Shown: positions 37,992 through 47,472 of the stretch, piece after piece | How the letters are laid out: every line of letters begins with the position of its first letter | Position numbering within the stretch: the first letter of the stretch is position 1 | Source: Massilia putida | Lineage (GTDB): Bacteria; Pseudomonadota; Gammaproteobacteria; Burkholderiales; Burkholderiaceae_D | Assembly (NCBI RefSeq): GCF_001941825.1 | Contig: NZ_CP019038.1 | Span: 2,356,001 to 2,420,000 of the forward strand | Direction: 5' to 3' | DNA length: 64,000 nucleotides | The notes under the pieces: generated by a model | Seen by the model: only the letters and a program-made list of their open reading frames with translations | Database searches by the model: none | Told to the model about the DNA's origin: nothing | Translations under genes and position numbers: made by a program

Positions 37992-38129
37992 CTGAGCTCC
38001 TTGCGTCGATCGGACGAGGGTAGCACGCGGGCGCGTTTGCCGGACAGTAGGCAGAAGGGAGAATATCCGCCGCTTACGCGATGGGTGAGTCGGCTGCGAC
38101 GAAGACCCGAGCTAACGTGTTGCCAAGCA

Positions 38130-38343
38130 ATCCAATGCTGCCCTTCGCTCCAGAGGGCTTAGCGGTACAACGACGGTCTTGTCCTTGTCGGCGCCCTTGG
38201 CCGGCCGTTACTATGCTGAACCATGACCGTTCCACACGAAATTGACGCCGCGACGAAGAGCCTGGCTGCACAGCCATCTGTCGAAAACACACACCCATCG
38301 ATCCGCAGGGTGCGAAGCCCGGGAAAGGCCCCTTCACCCCGAT
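38130..38343 (+). repeat. Decayed partial copy of the mutS promoter and 5' end
   Basis: Aligns base for base with 56700-56913 over about 190 bp, including TTAGCGGTACAA, the ATG (38223 here, 56788 in mutS), CACACGAAATT and ATCCGCAGGGTG. Small indels shift the frame: a frame from ATG 38223 stops after about 50 codons. The similarity ends where regulator coding sequence begins near 38343. Confidence 0.85.
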
Positions 38344-39685
38344 GGGCTGGCAACGCCTGTTGCCAGCCCAGTTGATGCGTGGCCAGGTGCGGGTGCGGCT
38401 GGCGATTGCATGGGGCATGGCCTTGGCGATGCGGGCCGACGAAGCGGAGGCGATGCTGGCCGATATCGAGACCGATAGCGCGACCGGCGCCATAGCGGAC
38501 AGCGAAGCGCTGTCATGCGAATGTAGCGCGATCCGCTCCGTGCTGGCGGCGTTTGCCGACGATTCCGCGCGCGCCGTAGTGCTGGCCGAATCCTGCCTTG
38601 CGCGCAATCCGGCCGACGCATGGACAGCCAATGTCGCGTCGAACGTGCTGCGGTTTGGCTACTGGAAAAGCGCTCGCTTCGACCTGTTTTATGCGGCGCC
38701 ATGGATACCTTATTCACTGGAGGAAGACCGACGCAACGTGTTTTCTTCGGTGTACCGGTTGTCCCTGCAGGGTTTGGCCGAATTCCAGCAATTGAGAATT
38801 GACGTCGCCGAGCGCCATTGCAACGAAGCGATGCGGCTGGCCGAGCTGTATGTGGGGCCCCATTCGGCGGCAGCAGCCCTGCCCTCGAACCTGCTTGCGC
38901 AAATCCGCTATGAACAGGGCCAATTTCAGCAGGCGGAAGACCTGATTGCCGATCGTCTGCCTACTATGAACGCAATCGGCATGATCGAGCACCTGATCTG
39001 CGCCTACGTCGTGCTGGCGCGCCTTTCCGCTCACAACATGAATCTTGAGCGCGCCTATGCACTGCTGGAACAGGCGGAAACGCTAGGCCACACGCGCGGC
39101 TGGAGCCGGGTCATCGCCACCGTGCTACTTGAGCGTCTGCGGCTGTTCCTAGGCGAAGGACGTAATTTCGAAGCGTCCGCCTGCTTGTTACGGATGGAGC
39201 GGATCGCGGCGCAGTATCCGGTGCAGGCGCGCTGTGCCCACACGGAACTGCACGAATTACTGGCACTTGGGCGGGAAACTATGGCGTGCGCCGACAGCAA
39301 CCCGGCCCAGGCGGTGGCCTGGCTGGAGCCTTTGCAGTCCGATTGTGAGGCGAGCCACAACTTGTTCATGTCGTTACGGACGGGTATGGCGTTGGCAACT
39401 GCCCTGTTCGCGTGCGAGCGCCAGGAACAGGCGATGCAGGTCTTCTGTACCGTTCTGCGACGGGCCGCCGCGGCCAAGGTCATTCAGGTCATCCTTGATC
39501 AGGGACCGGATGTCATTCCCCTGCTGCTGCACGTGCGGGGAGCGGCAGGGCATGTGTCCGGGCATGCGGTTGGTATCACACCGGAAACAGTGAAGTGACA
39601 CTTGAAAAACATTTTTGCCAAGCTCAAAGTCACCAAACGCCAGCAGGCGGTACAAGCTGCACAGACCATGGGATTGCTGGGGTGA
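38342..39685 (+). pseudogene. MalT/LuxR-type regulator remnant
   Basis: Reading frame 38342-39598 encodes a 418-residue TPR-like region characteristic of large MalT/LAL regulators (GWQRLLPAQLMRG, then helical repeats). The N-terminal ATPase is missing. Near the C-terminus a LuxR helix-turn-helix appears with its first half deleted: GITPETVK, then an in-frame TGA (39596-39598) where a Trp is expected, then HLKNIFAKLKVTKRQQ to a second stop at 39683-39685. So it has lost its 5' part, part of the HTH and one codon. The 5' side is replaced by the mutS-like fragment. Confidence 0.82.
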
Positions 39686-40297
39686 TTCGGCCAGGCGGGA
39701 TAGCAGGGCACGGCCATCCCTCCCTGGCAATCAGGCGCGCACCGCCCGGGCTGCTGGAATTACGGGTCGCCACTGGAGGTAGTTGGCGAAGAGTCCAGCG
39801 AATACGGCATCGGCCAGCAGAAAAGTCGAGATAGCCGGTTGGTATTTTTCAGCTACCATTGGCTCTGTTGCTCAAATCCGTCCCTGCAACGGCTAAGCCG
39901 GGCTACGGGTAAATTGAAATGCGATCCTTTCGTTAAGATTGGTCAGGATCCTACGTCGCTGAACATCTCTACCAGCAAGCGTCGGTCATTTTTCCTCGGC
40001 GGTGAGCGGATACACGTCGCGCATGCGCACGCCCACTAGTTCGGAAGCGCGAAGGTCGAGTTCGCGCAGCGCGACGAAGGCGGACCGGTCACGGGCCGCA
40101 GCTACTCTACTCCTCATTATGCCCGCCAGTTTCAAGGGCCAACTTCCTAGTAAAGCACACCAGCAATAAAATTGCAATATATGCAATATGTGAGGCATTT
40201 GTTTCACAAGGCGAGTGTCACAATCTGATTCGATGTCGCGACGCGACGTCGTAACGGTGCCCTTTCGACGACATTTACGCTCAATGTGGAGGTCTTT
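39686..40297. other. Gene-poor left part of the accessory region
   Basis: 612 bp without an intact gene. On the minus strand at about 39986-40120 a short frame reads LRELDLRASELVGVRMRDV, resembling the GLRxSELxxLR segment of tyrosine recombinases, but nothing else of the enzyme remains. AT-rich sequence at 40150-40200 may hold the promoter of the next gene. Confidence 0.35.
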
Positions 40298-42760
40298 ATG
40301 TTGCTTGCACGAATAGGTCTGGTTTCTCAATCCGCGTCAGTTGATTTTCCTGAACTTTCCAAAGTAGCGGCCGCGATCAATCTCCAAGTCGCGCGTGACC
40401 TGGCACCTATCTGGGGAGTGACCGGTGCAGTGTCGGCGCTCGCAAACGCCGAGGCAATCGAGCCGGGTGTCTGGCCTGTATATGTCTGTGATACGCTGGA
40501 CGACGACCTTGCGGGCTTCCACCTGACAGCCCACAACCAGCCCTACGCCATGGTTCAGTATGGACCGACCTGGTCGCTTGGTGCAAGCCACGAGGTTATG
40601 GAGATGCTGCTCGATCCAAGTGGGAACCGCCTGATCGCCGCGAACGCAGTCGGCATAGTCGACAACGAGATCTGCGACGTTCCCGGAAAAGTCGAGTACT
40701 TGCTCGAGATTTGCGACCCGTCTGAGGACGACAAAAACGCCTATCTGATTGACGGCGTCCTCGTGTCAGATTTCTATACGCCCGACTATTTCGCACCGTC
40801 CGGTACGATAGGTGGCCGCTACAGCTTCAGCGGCCGCGTCGAGCGGCCCCGCCAGGTCCTGCCGAACGGATACTTGACCTGGTTCGACCCGATCACGAAT
40901 CTGCTGCAGCAGGTCCGGCATTTCGGCGCACCAGCCGTCAGGACGTTGGCTACTGGCCGGCCTGGTGAGCAATCGCTCACCGGAGGTCTGTCGCTTCGGA
41001 CGTTCGTCGACGGCCTAACCCGCCCGATCAGACCACTCACGCGAGCGCTCGATCACTCGGCAGTGGTACGTGTGCGTGACGAACGCGAGCGCTTGGTTAA
41101 AGCGGCGGGTGTGAGCCGCGCAACACTGTTTTTAGCCGCAGCAAACAATGCGAAAAAGTATTTAGCTGCGAACGTGCACTCTGCGATGTCAAGCCACGAA
41201 CAGGCAGCCGCGGCATTGGCGGCGCATGTCAAAGAGGTCTCACTACCCGGCGTCCTTTCGGCGAGACCAAGCCTGCGCTGGGCCCAGCAGGCCGGTGCTG
41301 GGTATGAGATCCTTTTAACAGTCCAGCCTAATCAGCTCGCGGACCTCGAAACCAAAATTCCCCGGGAACTGGACGAAGTGCCAGTGCGCCTCCGGGCAGC
41401 CAGCGCGATGCAACGCATCCGTGCCGAACGTCCGGTCGAGTTCGTTACCCTTGCTGGCGCGCGCCACGAGCTGCGCGAACCGCAGTTCGACGACGAGATT
41501 TTTTTCGACGAAAACGGCACCCGTATCGATCCACCCTTAGCCACCGCCTTCGCTGCCCGTCCTGGCAAGGAACAGATCCCTTATTCCCAGCCCGACGATG
41601 CCACCTTGGACGAGGTGATGGATGACGTTTCTCTTGTGCTTCACGCGAGTCCCGACGCGGGTTGGGACCAGTTGTCCGGCTTCCTCGAAGCCGTCGAAGA
41701 GGAACTCGTGGTCGGGATGTACGACTTCACGTCCGCACACGTACTCCAAGCGGTCGAGCGCGCGCTGGCCGGGGCCGGAAAGCGCCTCATGCTAACGCTG
41801 GACCACCCAGCGCCCAATCCCAGCCGGGATCAGGACGACGATGCCACGTTCGCGGAACTAGCTGAAAAGCTGGACGTGCGTTTTGCCGGCGCGTGGGCGC
41901 TTACTCGCACTGACCCGAAAGCCCCAATATGGATCTATCCGAACGCCTACCACATCAAGGTGGCCGTTCGCGACCGTCATACCTTCTGGCTCTCGTCGGG
42001 AAACTGGAACAACAGCAACCAACCCGAGATCGACCTGAGCGACTTGGCTGCGGCACGGAAGATCGCGGCAGGACATGACCGTGACTGGCACGTGATCGTC
42101 ACCAGCCAACGCTTGGCAAACACGTTCCACGCCTTCCTAGCGCATGACTACGCCCTCGCGCATGACGCGGAGGCGAAAGCCGCGGCCATGGGCATCGCGG
42201 CTATGCCTGCCACACCGATGCCAGAAGTCCCTGTCGAGGCGTTTGCGGCCGGACGCGCGCCAAGAACATTCTTTACGCCGAAGACATTAAGCGGGACGAT
42301 GCGCATCCAGCCGCTACTCACCCCCGACAATTACTCAGCGAAGGTTCTGCCGCTGATCCAGAGTGCCACGCAGAAATTCTACATGCAGACCCAGTACATT
42401 CACCCGAGCGGCAAGCCAGGCGACGAAGAGCACGACCGCTTAATCACGGCCGTGCGAGACTTGGTCGAGCGCGGCCTGGACGTGCGCCTCATTACGAGCG
42501 AGTTCCAGACAGACGATTGGGTTGAGAAGCTCGTCACCGCGGGTATTCCAGCCTCGGTGCTGCGCCGTCAGCCCAAAGTGCACAACAAAGGTATCCTTAT
42601 CGACGGAGAGGTCGTTATGGTTAGCAGTCAGAACTGGTCGGCCGACGGCACACAACGCAACCGCGACGCGGGCCTGATCATCTACAACGCCGAGGCTAAC
42701 GCCTATTTCGAGCAGATCTTCCTGCACGACTGGGACAACCTCGCGTCACCGGCAGCTTAA
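40298..42760 (+). CDS. HExxE-motif and tandem phospholipase D domain protein
   Basis: 820 residues. N-terminal region has SHEVMEMLLDP with His98, Glu99 and Glu102, followed by DNEICDVPGKVEYLLEICDP, similar to zincin-like domains in phage and bacterial proteins. The C-terminal half has two HKD motifs: HIKVAVRD with Asn-rich GNWNNSN (from residue 552) and HNKGILID with SSQNWSADG (from residue 762), so a complete phospholipase D active site is likely. GGAGG (40288-40292) lies five bases before ATG 40298. No signal peptide. Function unknown; lipase, nuclease or toxin-like activity is inference. It is the largest gene of the accessory region. Confidence 0.8.
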   Translation: MLLARIGLVSQSASVDFPELSKVAAAINLQVARDLAPIWGVTGAVSALANAEAIEPGVWPVYVCDTLDDDLAGFHLTAHNQPYAMVQYGPTWSLGASHEVMEMLLDPSGNRLIAANAVGIVDNEICDVPGKVEYLLEICDPSEDDKNAYLIDGVLVSDFYTPDYFAPSGTIGGRYSFSGRVERPRQVLPNGYLTWFDPITNLLQQVRHFGAPAVRTLATGRPGEQSLTGGLSLRTFVDGLTRPIRPLTRALDHSAVVRVRDERERLVKAAGVSRATLFLAAANNAKKYLAANVHSAMSSHEQAAAALAAHVKEVSLPGVLSARPSLRWAQQAGAGYEILLTVQPNQLADLETKIPRELDEVPVRLRAASAMQRIRAERPVEFVTLAGARHELREPQFDDEIFFDENGTRIDPPLATAFAARPGKEQIPYSQPDDATLDEVMDDVSLVLHASPDAGWDQLSGFLEAVEEELVVGMYDFTSAHVLQAVERALAGAGKRLMLTLDHPAPNPSRDQDDDATFAELAEKLDVRFAGAWALTRTDPKAPIWIYPNAYHIKVAVRDRHTFWLSSGNWNNSNQPEIDLSDLAAARKIAAGHDRDWHVIVTSQRLANTFHAFLAHDYALAHDAEAKAAAMGIAAMPATPMPEVPVEAFAAGRAPRTFFTPKTLSGTMRIQPLLTPDNYSAKVLPLIQSATQKFYMQTQYIHPSGKPGDEEHDRLITAVRDLVERGLDVRLITSEFQTDDWVEKLVTAGIPASVLRRQPKVHNKGILIDGEVVMVSSQNWSADGTQRNRDAGLIIYNAEANAYFEQIFLHDWDNLASPAA

Positions 42761-42791
42761 CCGATCGGGTCTTTGCTGCCCCTATGCTTGG

Positions 42792-42821
42792 GACTGTGCG
42801 CGGCTTCACCCGCGCACAGTC
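42792..42821 (+). terminator. Hairpin after the PLD-domain gene
   Basis: 12-bp perfect stem GACTGTGCGCGG / CCGCGCACAGTC with a 6-base loop, 31 bp past the stop. The following sequence has few T residues, so termination strength is uncertain. Confidence 0.6.
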
Positions 42822-42920
42822 ACGGAATCTTGCTTTCTACGGATGATCGCAACCATACGGCGCTCGAAGTCGCTGAGCAAATTACCTATGTGCCCCTCGT
42901 TCCGTTCGCCGGAGAATAAC

Positions 42921-43727
42921 TCAAGTGTTCATCCACGAACTGTGGCCTGCTGCCGATTCGGATGACACCGCTTTAAGCTTTTTAGCTTCTTCAAACTGTA
43001 CCGGACTAACGTATCCCAAGATCGAATGGCGCTTCGCCGTTCCGATGCGTTTGCCCTCGCGTAAACGTCCCTTGCTGCGAAGCTTTCCCCGCATAATGAC
43101 CCGCCACCAGTTCGGCACCTCCTCGGGCAGTTTGCCCGCGTCATGACCGAAGTCCCAGGCGGTGCCAAGCTCTAGCCGAACCCGCCCCGCTTGCACGGGG
43201 GTTTCGATAAATGTGTGAAGCAAGGCGAATGCCCGCGCACGGGTGACCTTCGCCGGGTCGAGCTCTCCAAACTCTCCGGACCACTCCTCGGGACACGTCG
43301 CACATAACGCGTAGTTCAGCGTCCGGCGAGTCTCGTCGATCCCTTTCTGTTTGCGCTTTCTTTCGACATGCCCGGCCAGATAAAAATTGACTAACGTACG
43401 CACCGTCAGCGTTCGGCTCGACTTCGAGCGCGCAGCTTCCTTCTCTTCGTTTTCCTGGGCACGTTTGGCGCGACGCTCGACAGCAGGATCCTCGCCCCGC
43501 GCGCGCTGGTCGCGCAGCTTTTCCCATTCGGCCTTCGCCGCGTTGATCGATACCGCAGGCCAAGCACCAATCTTCACCTGACGCATCTTGCCGTCGACGG
43601 GACTCTTGTAGCGATAGATCCATGCGCGTGTCGTCGATGACACTTCAAAGCGGAGACCCGGGCAGTCGGGCATGGTGTAGTGCTCACCGGGGGCCAGCAG
43701 CTTGGCCGCCCTGGCGTCGAATACCAT
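42921..43727 (-). pseudogene. Truncated integrase fused to an IS3-type transposase tail
   Basis: 268 residues. Residues 1-60 are an arm-binding DUF4102-type domain (LRFEVSSTTRAWIYRYK) and about 100-230 an SAM-like core-binding domain ending MRGKLRSKGRLREG. The catalytic domain with the R-H-R-Y residues is absent. From residue 234 (base 43028) the frame reads HSILGYVSPVQFEEAKK, which is the conserved C-terminus of IS3-family OrfB. So an IS end has replaced the catalytic half. AAAGGAGG precedes the ATG. The protein should be recombination-dead but may still bind DNA. Confidence 0.78.
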
Positions 43728-43983
43728 TTGTTTCCTCCTTTCGCATACGTTGACTTATGCCGTGCAACCAAAGTGTAGGGTCCGTTCTGCAGCGTATCCT
43801 TGAGCGTCCTCGGATTGTCGGTTCCACACGTTCAGGCATAGGCTCAGCGTAGCTTTTCACGTATACTTGCCGACCCTGCATCTCGCGCCGCAGGTCGACC
43901 GGTGGGACATGGTAAAGTGCACGTCTGGCGACAGCTGCTCGGCCCCTCGGTATCGAGCGCATCACTCTCCCAGCAGAGGGGCC

Positions 43984-44064
43984 GGCGTAGCTTTTTGACC
44001 GTCCGCGACACCGGTTTGCTCCCTAGGCGTAGGTTCGACGGCAGAGCATCGAAAAAGCTACGCC
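43984..44064. repeat. 81-bp segment bounded by 13-bp inverted repeats
   Basis: GGCGTAGCTTTTT and its exact complement bound a 55-bp core. A shorter copy of the same arm is 130 bp to the left. This may be a miniature inverted-repeat element or the stem of a large RNA hairpin. Confidence 0.5.
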
Positions 44065-44551
44065 AATCCGTGAAGTGAAGTGAAGCGATGCCGCCTGATG
44101 CGTCGTGATGTGATCGAGAGCCACGCGAGCCCAAAGAATCCGCAACAAAATCATGAAGTTAGACGACGACATGCCGTTAGATCAACAAGTTACCAAGTCC
44201 GGAAAAAGCCAGCACACCCCGATGATGCATGGGTGTGTTCTCGAATGAACATTTGCGGTGAACAGGGAAACCTACGCCAAAAACTGCGCCAGTCGAGTTC
44301 GGCATTGGCCTGTTTCGACGACATTCATCCGCAGGACGCGGCCCGTCGCGGATTCTCCCTGCATGCTATCGATGCGGGCCAATTAATACCTTGATTTATA
44401 TTGTTTATATTGTTTTTTAGATTCAAATAGGCACTTTTTGCGACTACACTGCTCATCCAGGTTCGCGCGGCCGTGCTTAAGGCGACCTGGAAATGCTAGA
44501 CGTGCTCGAACTACGCCAGCAGATATTCCCTGAGCCGTAAATGCTAAAATA

Positions 44552-44570
44552 CGAATCAAATCCTGATTCG
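44552..44570. promoter_or_regulatory. Palindrome immediately upstream of fic
   Basis: CGAATCA-AATCC-TGATTCG ends 8 bp before the Fic ATG, overlapping the expected ribosome-binding area. No clear Shine-Dalgarno is seen, so it could be an operator for autoregulation or a translational hairpin. Confidence 0.45.
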
Positions 44571-44578
44571 AAAAAAGC

Positions 44579-45742
44579 ATGAATACGCCTCAAACCCCCA
44601 TGTACGTATGGCAACACAAGGACTGGCCGCAGTGGAAGTTCGATCCCGCGGCAGTTCAGAAAGCTCTTAGCTCTGCTCGCCTCGCGCAGGGGATGCTGCT
44701 GGGCGCGGTGCACGCAATCGGCTTCGGTTCCGCAGACCTGGACAACGTGCTCAGCGAGATATGGGTGCAGGAAGCGATTTCGACCGCGGCAATCGAGGGG
44801 CAGTCCCTCGACCTTGACCAGGTGCGATCGTCAGTGATGAGGAAAGTGGCCAACAGGTACATCGGTCCGTCATCACGACACATCGACGGGCTGGTCGACA
44901 TGATGGATGACGCTATCGCCAATTGCGATCAGCCTCTCGACGAAAATAGACTTTGCAGCTGGCAAGCCGCCCTCTTCCCAACTGGGCGTTCGGGTGTCGA
45001 GAAGATCGAGGTTGGACGATACCGTTCCTTTGATGAACCAATGCAGATCGTTAGCGGGCGGCCCGGGCGCGAGGTCGTTCACTACCGAGCTCCTGACTCA
45101 AGAGATGTGCCGGCGGAGATGGATAAGTTCTTGAGGTGGTTCAACCAGGCGCCACGGATGGACATCGTAGTCAAGGCAGCGATCGCTCATCTATGGTTCG
45201 AGACGATCCATCCCTTCCACGATGGGAACGGACGGATCGGGAGAGCCATCATCGACAGCGTCGTCGCGCAGGAGACAGGGGGCGATAAAAGGCTTTACAG
45301 CATGTCGCGGCAGATGGAGGAAAACAGAGGGCGATACTACGAGCAACTGAACCAGGCGCAAAAAGGAGATCTCGATATCACCGACTGGATCATATGGTTC
45401 GCAGACCAGTTCGCGGCCTCGTGCCAGAAGTCCCTGAAACATATTGACGTCGCTCTTGAAAAAGCGCGCTACTGGGCAGCCCATTCGGGAGACGAGTTCA
45501 ATGAGCGGCAGAAGAAGGTGCTCGAAAAATTGCTGGATGCCGGAAATGGCGGATTTCTCGGCGGGCTTACGCGAGAGAAATACACGAAAATCACAGGCTG
45601 CTCGGATGCGACGGGGACGCGTGATCTGGCCGATTTGTTGCAAAAGGGCGCCCTAACCTCCGCCGGCGTCGGGAAAGGCACCAAATACTTTGCGAACGTA
45701 CCTGGGTGGCATGGGAACACTGAACAGCCGCAGCTGCCCTAG
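44579..45742 (+). CDS. Fic-domain AMP-transferase-type protein, class II
   Basis: 387 residues. Complete Fic motif HPFHDGNGR (211-219). The inhibitory helix motif STAAIEG (68-74, Ser-x4-Glu-Gly) lies on the same chain, N-terminal to the Fic core, which marks class II proteins that self-inhibit and need no separate antitoxin. The C-terminus (about 310-380) looks like a winged helix (TREKYTKITGCSDATGTRDLADLL). Predicted to transfer AMP or a similar group to a target protein. No separate antitoxin gene is adjacent. Codon use is more mixed than in the flanking genes. Confidence 0.9.
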   Translation: MNTPQTPMYVWQHKDWPQWKFDPAAVQKALSSARLAQGMLLGAVHAIGFGSADLDNVLSEIWVQEAISTAAIEGQSLDLDQVRSSVMRKVANRYIGPSSRHIDGLVDMMDDAIANCDQPLDENRLCSWQAALFPTGRSGVEKIEVGRYRSFDEPMQIVSGRPGREVVHYRAPDSRDVPAEMDKFLRWFNQAPRMDIVVKAAIAHLWFETIHPFHDGNGRIGRAIIDSVVAQETGGDKRLYSMSRQMEENRGRYYEQLNQAQKGDLDITDWIIWFADQFAASCQKSLKHIDVALEKARYWAAHSGDEFNERQKKVLEKLLDAGNGGFLGGLTREKYTKITGCSDATGTRDLADLLQKGALTSAGVGKGTKYFANVPGWHGNTEQPQLP

Positions 45743-46297
45743 ACACTGCCAAACCGCAATCCAACTTTTGCCCGCTGGGCCAGGATGCTACGCCGACGAA
45801 GCACAGCAATTTGCCAGCGTCGGCAATGCTCATTTTCTGCCATAACACACCTTGCCCTCTGTTGTCGCCAATAGTAGGTTTGCCTCAGTCTCCGCTCGCG
45901 GAATATAGCCGAGTGGTTCCTGTATCGGTGATGGTTAAGCCAAGGCACCTGTTTCAGGTGCTAAACCTTGGCAACTTGACTGTGCGCGACATCACCTGCC
46001 TCTCGCGGAAGGCGTTCCGTTACAACCGCTCACACTGTGGACTCAACAAGCACGATCATGTCTATAGAATAGACAACAAGTCGATGTGATATCGGGGACA
46101 TCGGGCCAGGCGGGGAGCTTTCCCGCCGACTACCCCATTTGCCTGCCAGCGACAGGGACTGCTATGCCGGAACGAAGAACCGATGACGAAACCGCACTCG
46201 TTACAGAGTATGCTTTGTTCCTGTCCGAGACATCTCGTCGACGATCGGAACGCCGGCGCAAAAACCGCAACTGAACCATAGGCGTAGATCCCGAACG
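45743..46297. other. 555-bp stretch after fic, little content
   Basis: No recognisable gene. A small frame at 46164-46274 (36 residues, ending RRRSERRRKNRN, AGGGA upstream) could be a short basic peptide, but support is weak. This marks the right edge of the accessory region before dedA. Confidence 0.35.
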
Positions 46298-46948
46298 TTA
46301 CGAAGTCGCTCTCCGTCGACCGAATTTTTGCTTGGCCCAGGCAAACACACCAGGCAGGATGGACAATAAGACGACCCCGATCAGCACCATCGAAAGATGG
46401 TCGCGGATCCAGCCCACGTTACCTAGTTTGTAGCCGGTGCCAACCAGCAGTCCGACCCAAAGCAGACCGCCGCACACGTTGTAGGCGATGAAGCGGCCGA
46501 AGTGCATACTGCCGAGTGCCGCCACGAAGGGCGCGAACGTCCGCACAACCGGGACGAAGCGGGCCAGGATAATCGCCTGCGGTCCGTGTCTGTCAAAGAA
46601 TTCGCGGGTCCGGTCCAGGTGTCGCTGGTTGATCAAGCGCGCCCCCGCCCCTCCGGCAGCCAGGTGCTTGCGCATTATCGTGCCCGCTGCAAAATTCGCC
46701 GCGTCTCCGCCTATCGCCGCGAGCGCGACGGCAATGAGCAGGATCGCCAGGTGCAGGGCGCCGCCGGCAGCCAGCGTGCCGGACACGAACAGCAAGGAGT
46801 CGCCGGGCAGGAACGGCAGCAGGACAACACCTGTCTCGACAAAGATCACGGCGAACAGCATCAGATAGACCCACGCCCCATGCGCTGCGGTGAACGCGGC
46901 AAGTCTGGTATCGAGATGAAAAATCCAGCCTGATGCTGCCTGGAGCAT
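46298..46948 (-). CDS. DedA-family membrane protein
   Basis: 216 residues with about five membrane segments. Family features: PFLPGDSLLFVSG near the N-terminus, GGDAANF, and FARFVPVVRTFAPFVAGL-type sequence (ARFVPVVRTFAPFVAAL) with the two conserved arginines. The family acts in membrane-lipid (undecaprenyl phosphate or phospholipid) translocation. ATG 46948 has GAGAAAG upstream. Near the border of the accessory region but typical chromosomal in composition. Confidence 0.88.
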   Translation of the reverse strand: MLQAASGWIFHLDTRLAAFTAAHGAWVYLMLFAVIFVETGVVLLPFLPGDSLLFVSGTLAAGGALHLAILLIAVALAAIGGDAANFAAGTIMRKHLAAGGAGARLINQRHLDRTREFFDRHGPQAIILARFVPVVRTFAPFVAALGSMHFGRFIAYNVCGGLLWVGLLVGTGYKLGNVGWIRDHLSMVLIGVVLLSILPGVFAWAKQKFGRRRATS

Positions 46949-47200
46949 GACTTTCTCTTTGCTGATCGATTCGTATGACCACGCCCGGCTCGTGGCGCGT
47001 GGCAGGTTCCGGTGGTAAGCCCAAGAATAACCTGTCGCTCGGGCACGCACGAGACAGATAACGAAAAAAAATCACGCATGGGCAAGGGCACGATGCGTCT
47101 CTGGTTGGCAGCCGCACGATTGTGTACGTCGCGCAGTAGCAGCTAAGTTTCCTCCGTAGCCTCTCGTTTGCACAACTCTTGCGCTTTTTGGCGAGGCATC

Positions 47201-47413
47201 ATGCACCGCTACGCAGAACTCACCCTGTTAGTCCTCGTCATTGCCGCGGCCGGCACTACAGGCTACGTCACCGGGCTCAGCCCACCCCAGCAACCCGCCG
47301 CTCTGGTGTTGGCGGTGGCGAATTTCCTTGCCGAGCGGCTCCTCTGGGCGATTCCATTCCTGATCGGCATCGGCCAGCGCGGCAGGGCTCGGTATCTGGC
47401 CGCAATCCTTTAA
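47201..47413 (+). CDS. Small membrane protein, unknown
   Basis: 70 residues, mostly hydrophobic with two probable membrane segments (LTLLVLVIAAAGTTGYV and WAIPFLIGIG). Start at 47201 with GCGAGG upstream; an in-frame ATG at 47168 is less likely. No family recognised. 59 bp upstream of the efflux operon on the same strand. Confidence 0.5.
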   Translation: MHRYAELTLLVLVIAAAGTTGYVTGLSPPQQPAALVLAVANFLAERLLWAIPFLIGIGQRGRARYLAAIL

Positions 47414-47472
47414 TCGTCCATTCATTGTCCGATTGGTAAGCTGGGCAATAATGTCACGTGTGCCCCACTACG

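Larger units (their letters stand above)
43728..44578. other. 851-bp stretch without a supported gene
   Basis: No convincing gene. It contains an inverted repeat of GGCGTAGCTTTTT (43984-43996) and AAAAAGCTACGCC (44052-44064) and a partial third copy GCGTAGCTTTT near 43849. An AT-rich run at 44390-44425 (TTTATATTGTTTATATTG) could be a promoter or insertion scar. Confidence 0.5.

Noticed and set aside
43844..44134. 96-codon minus-strand frame in the island
   Set aside because: Overlaps the inverted repeats; no start signal or similarity recognised.
45811..46089. 92-codon frame after fic
   Set aside because: No ribosome site, no family, mixed composition.
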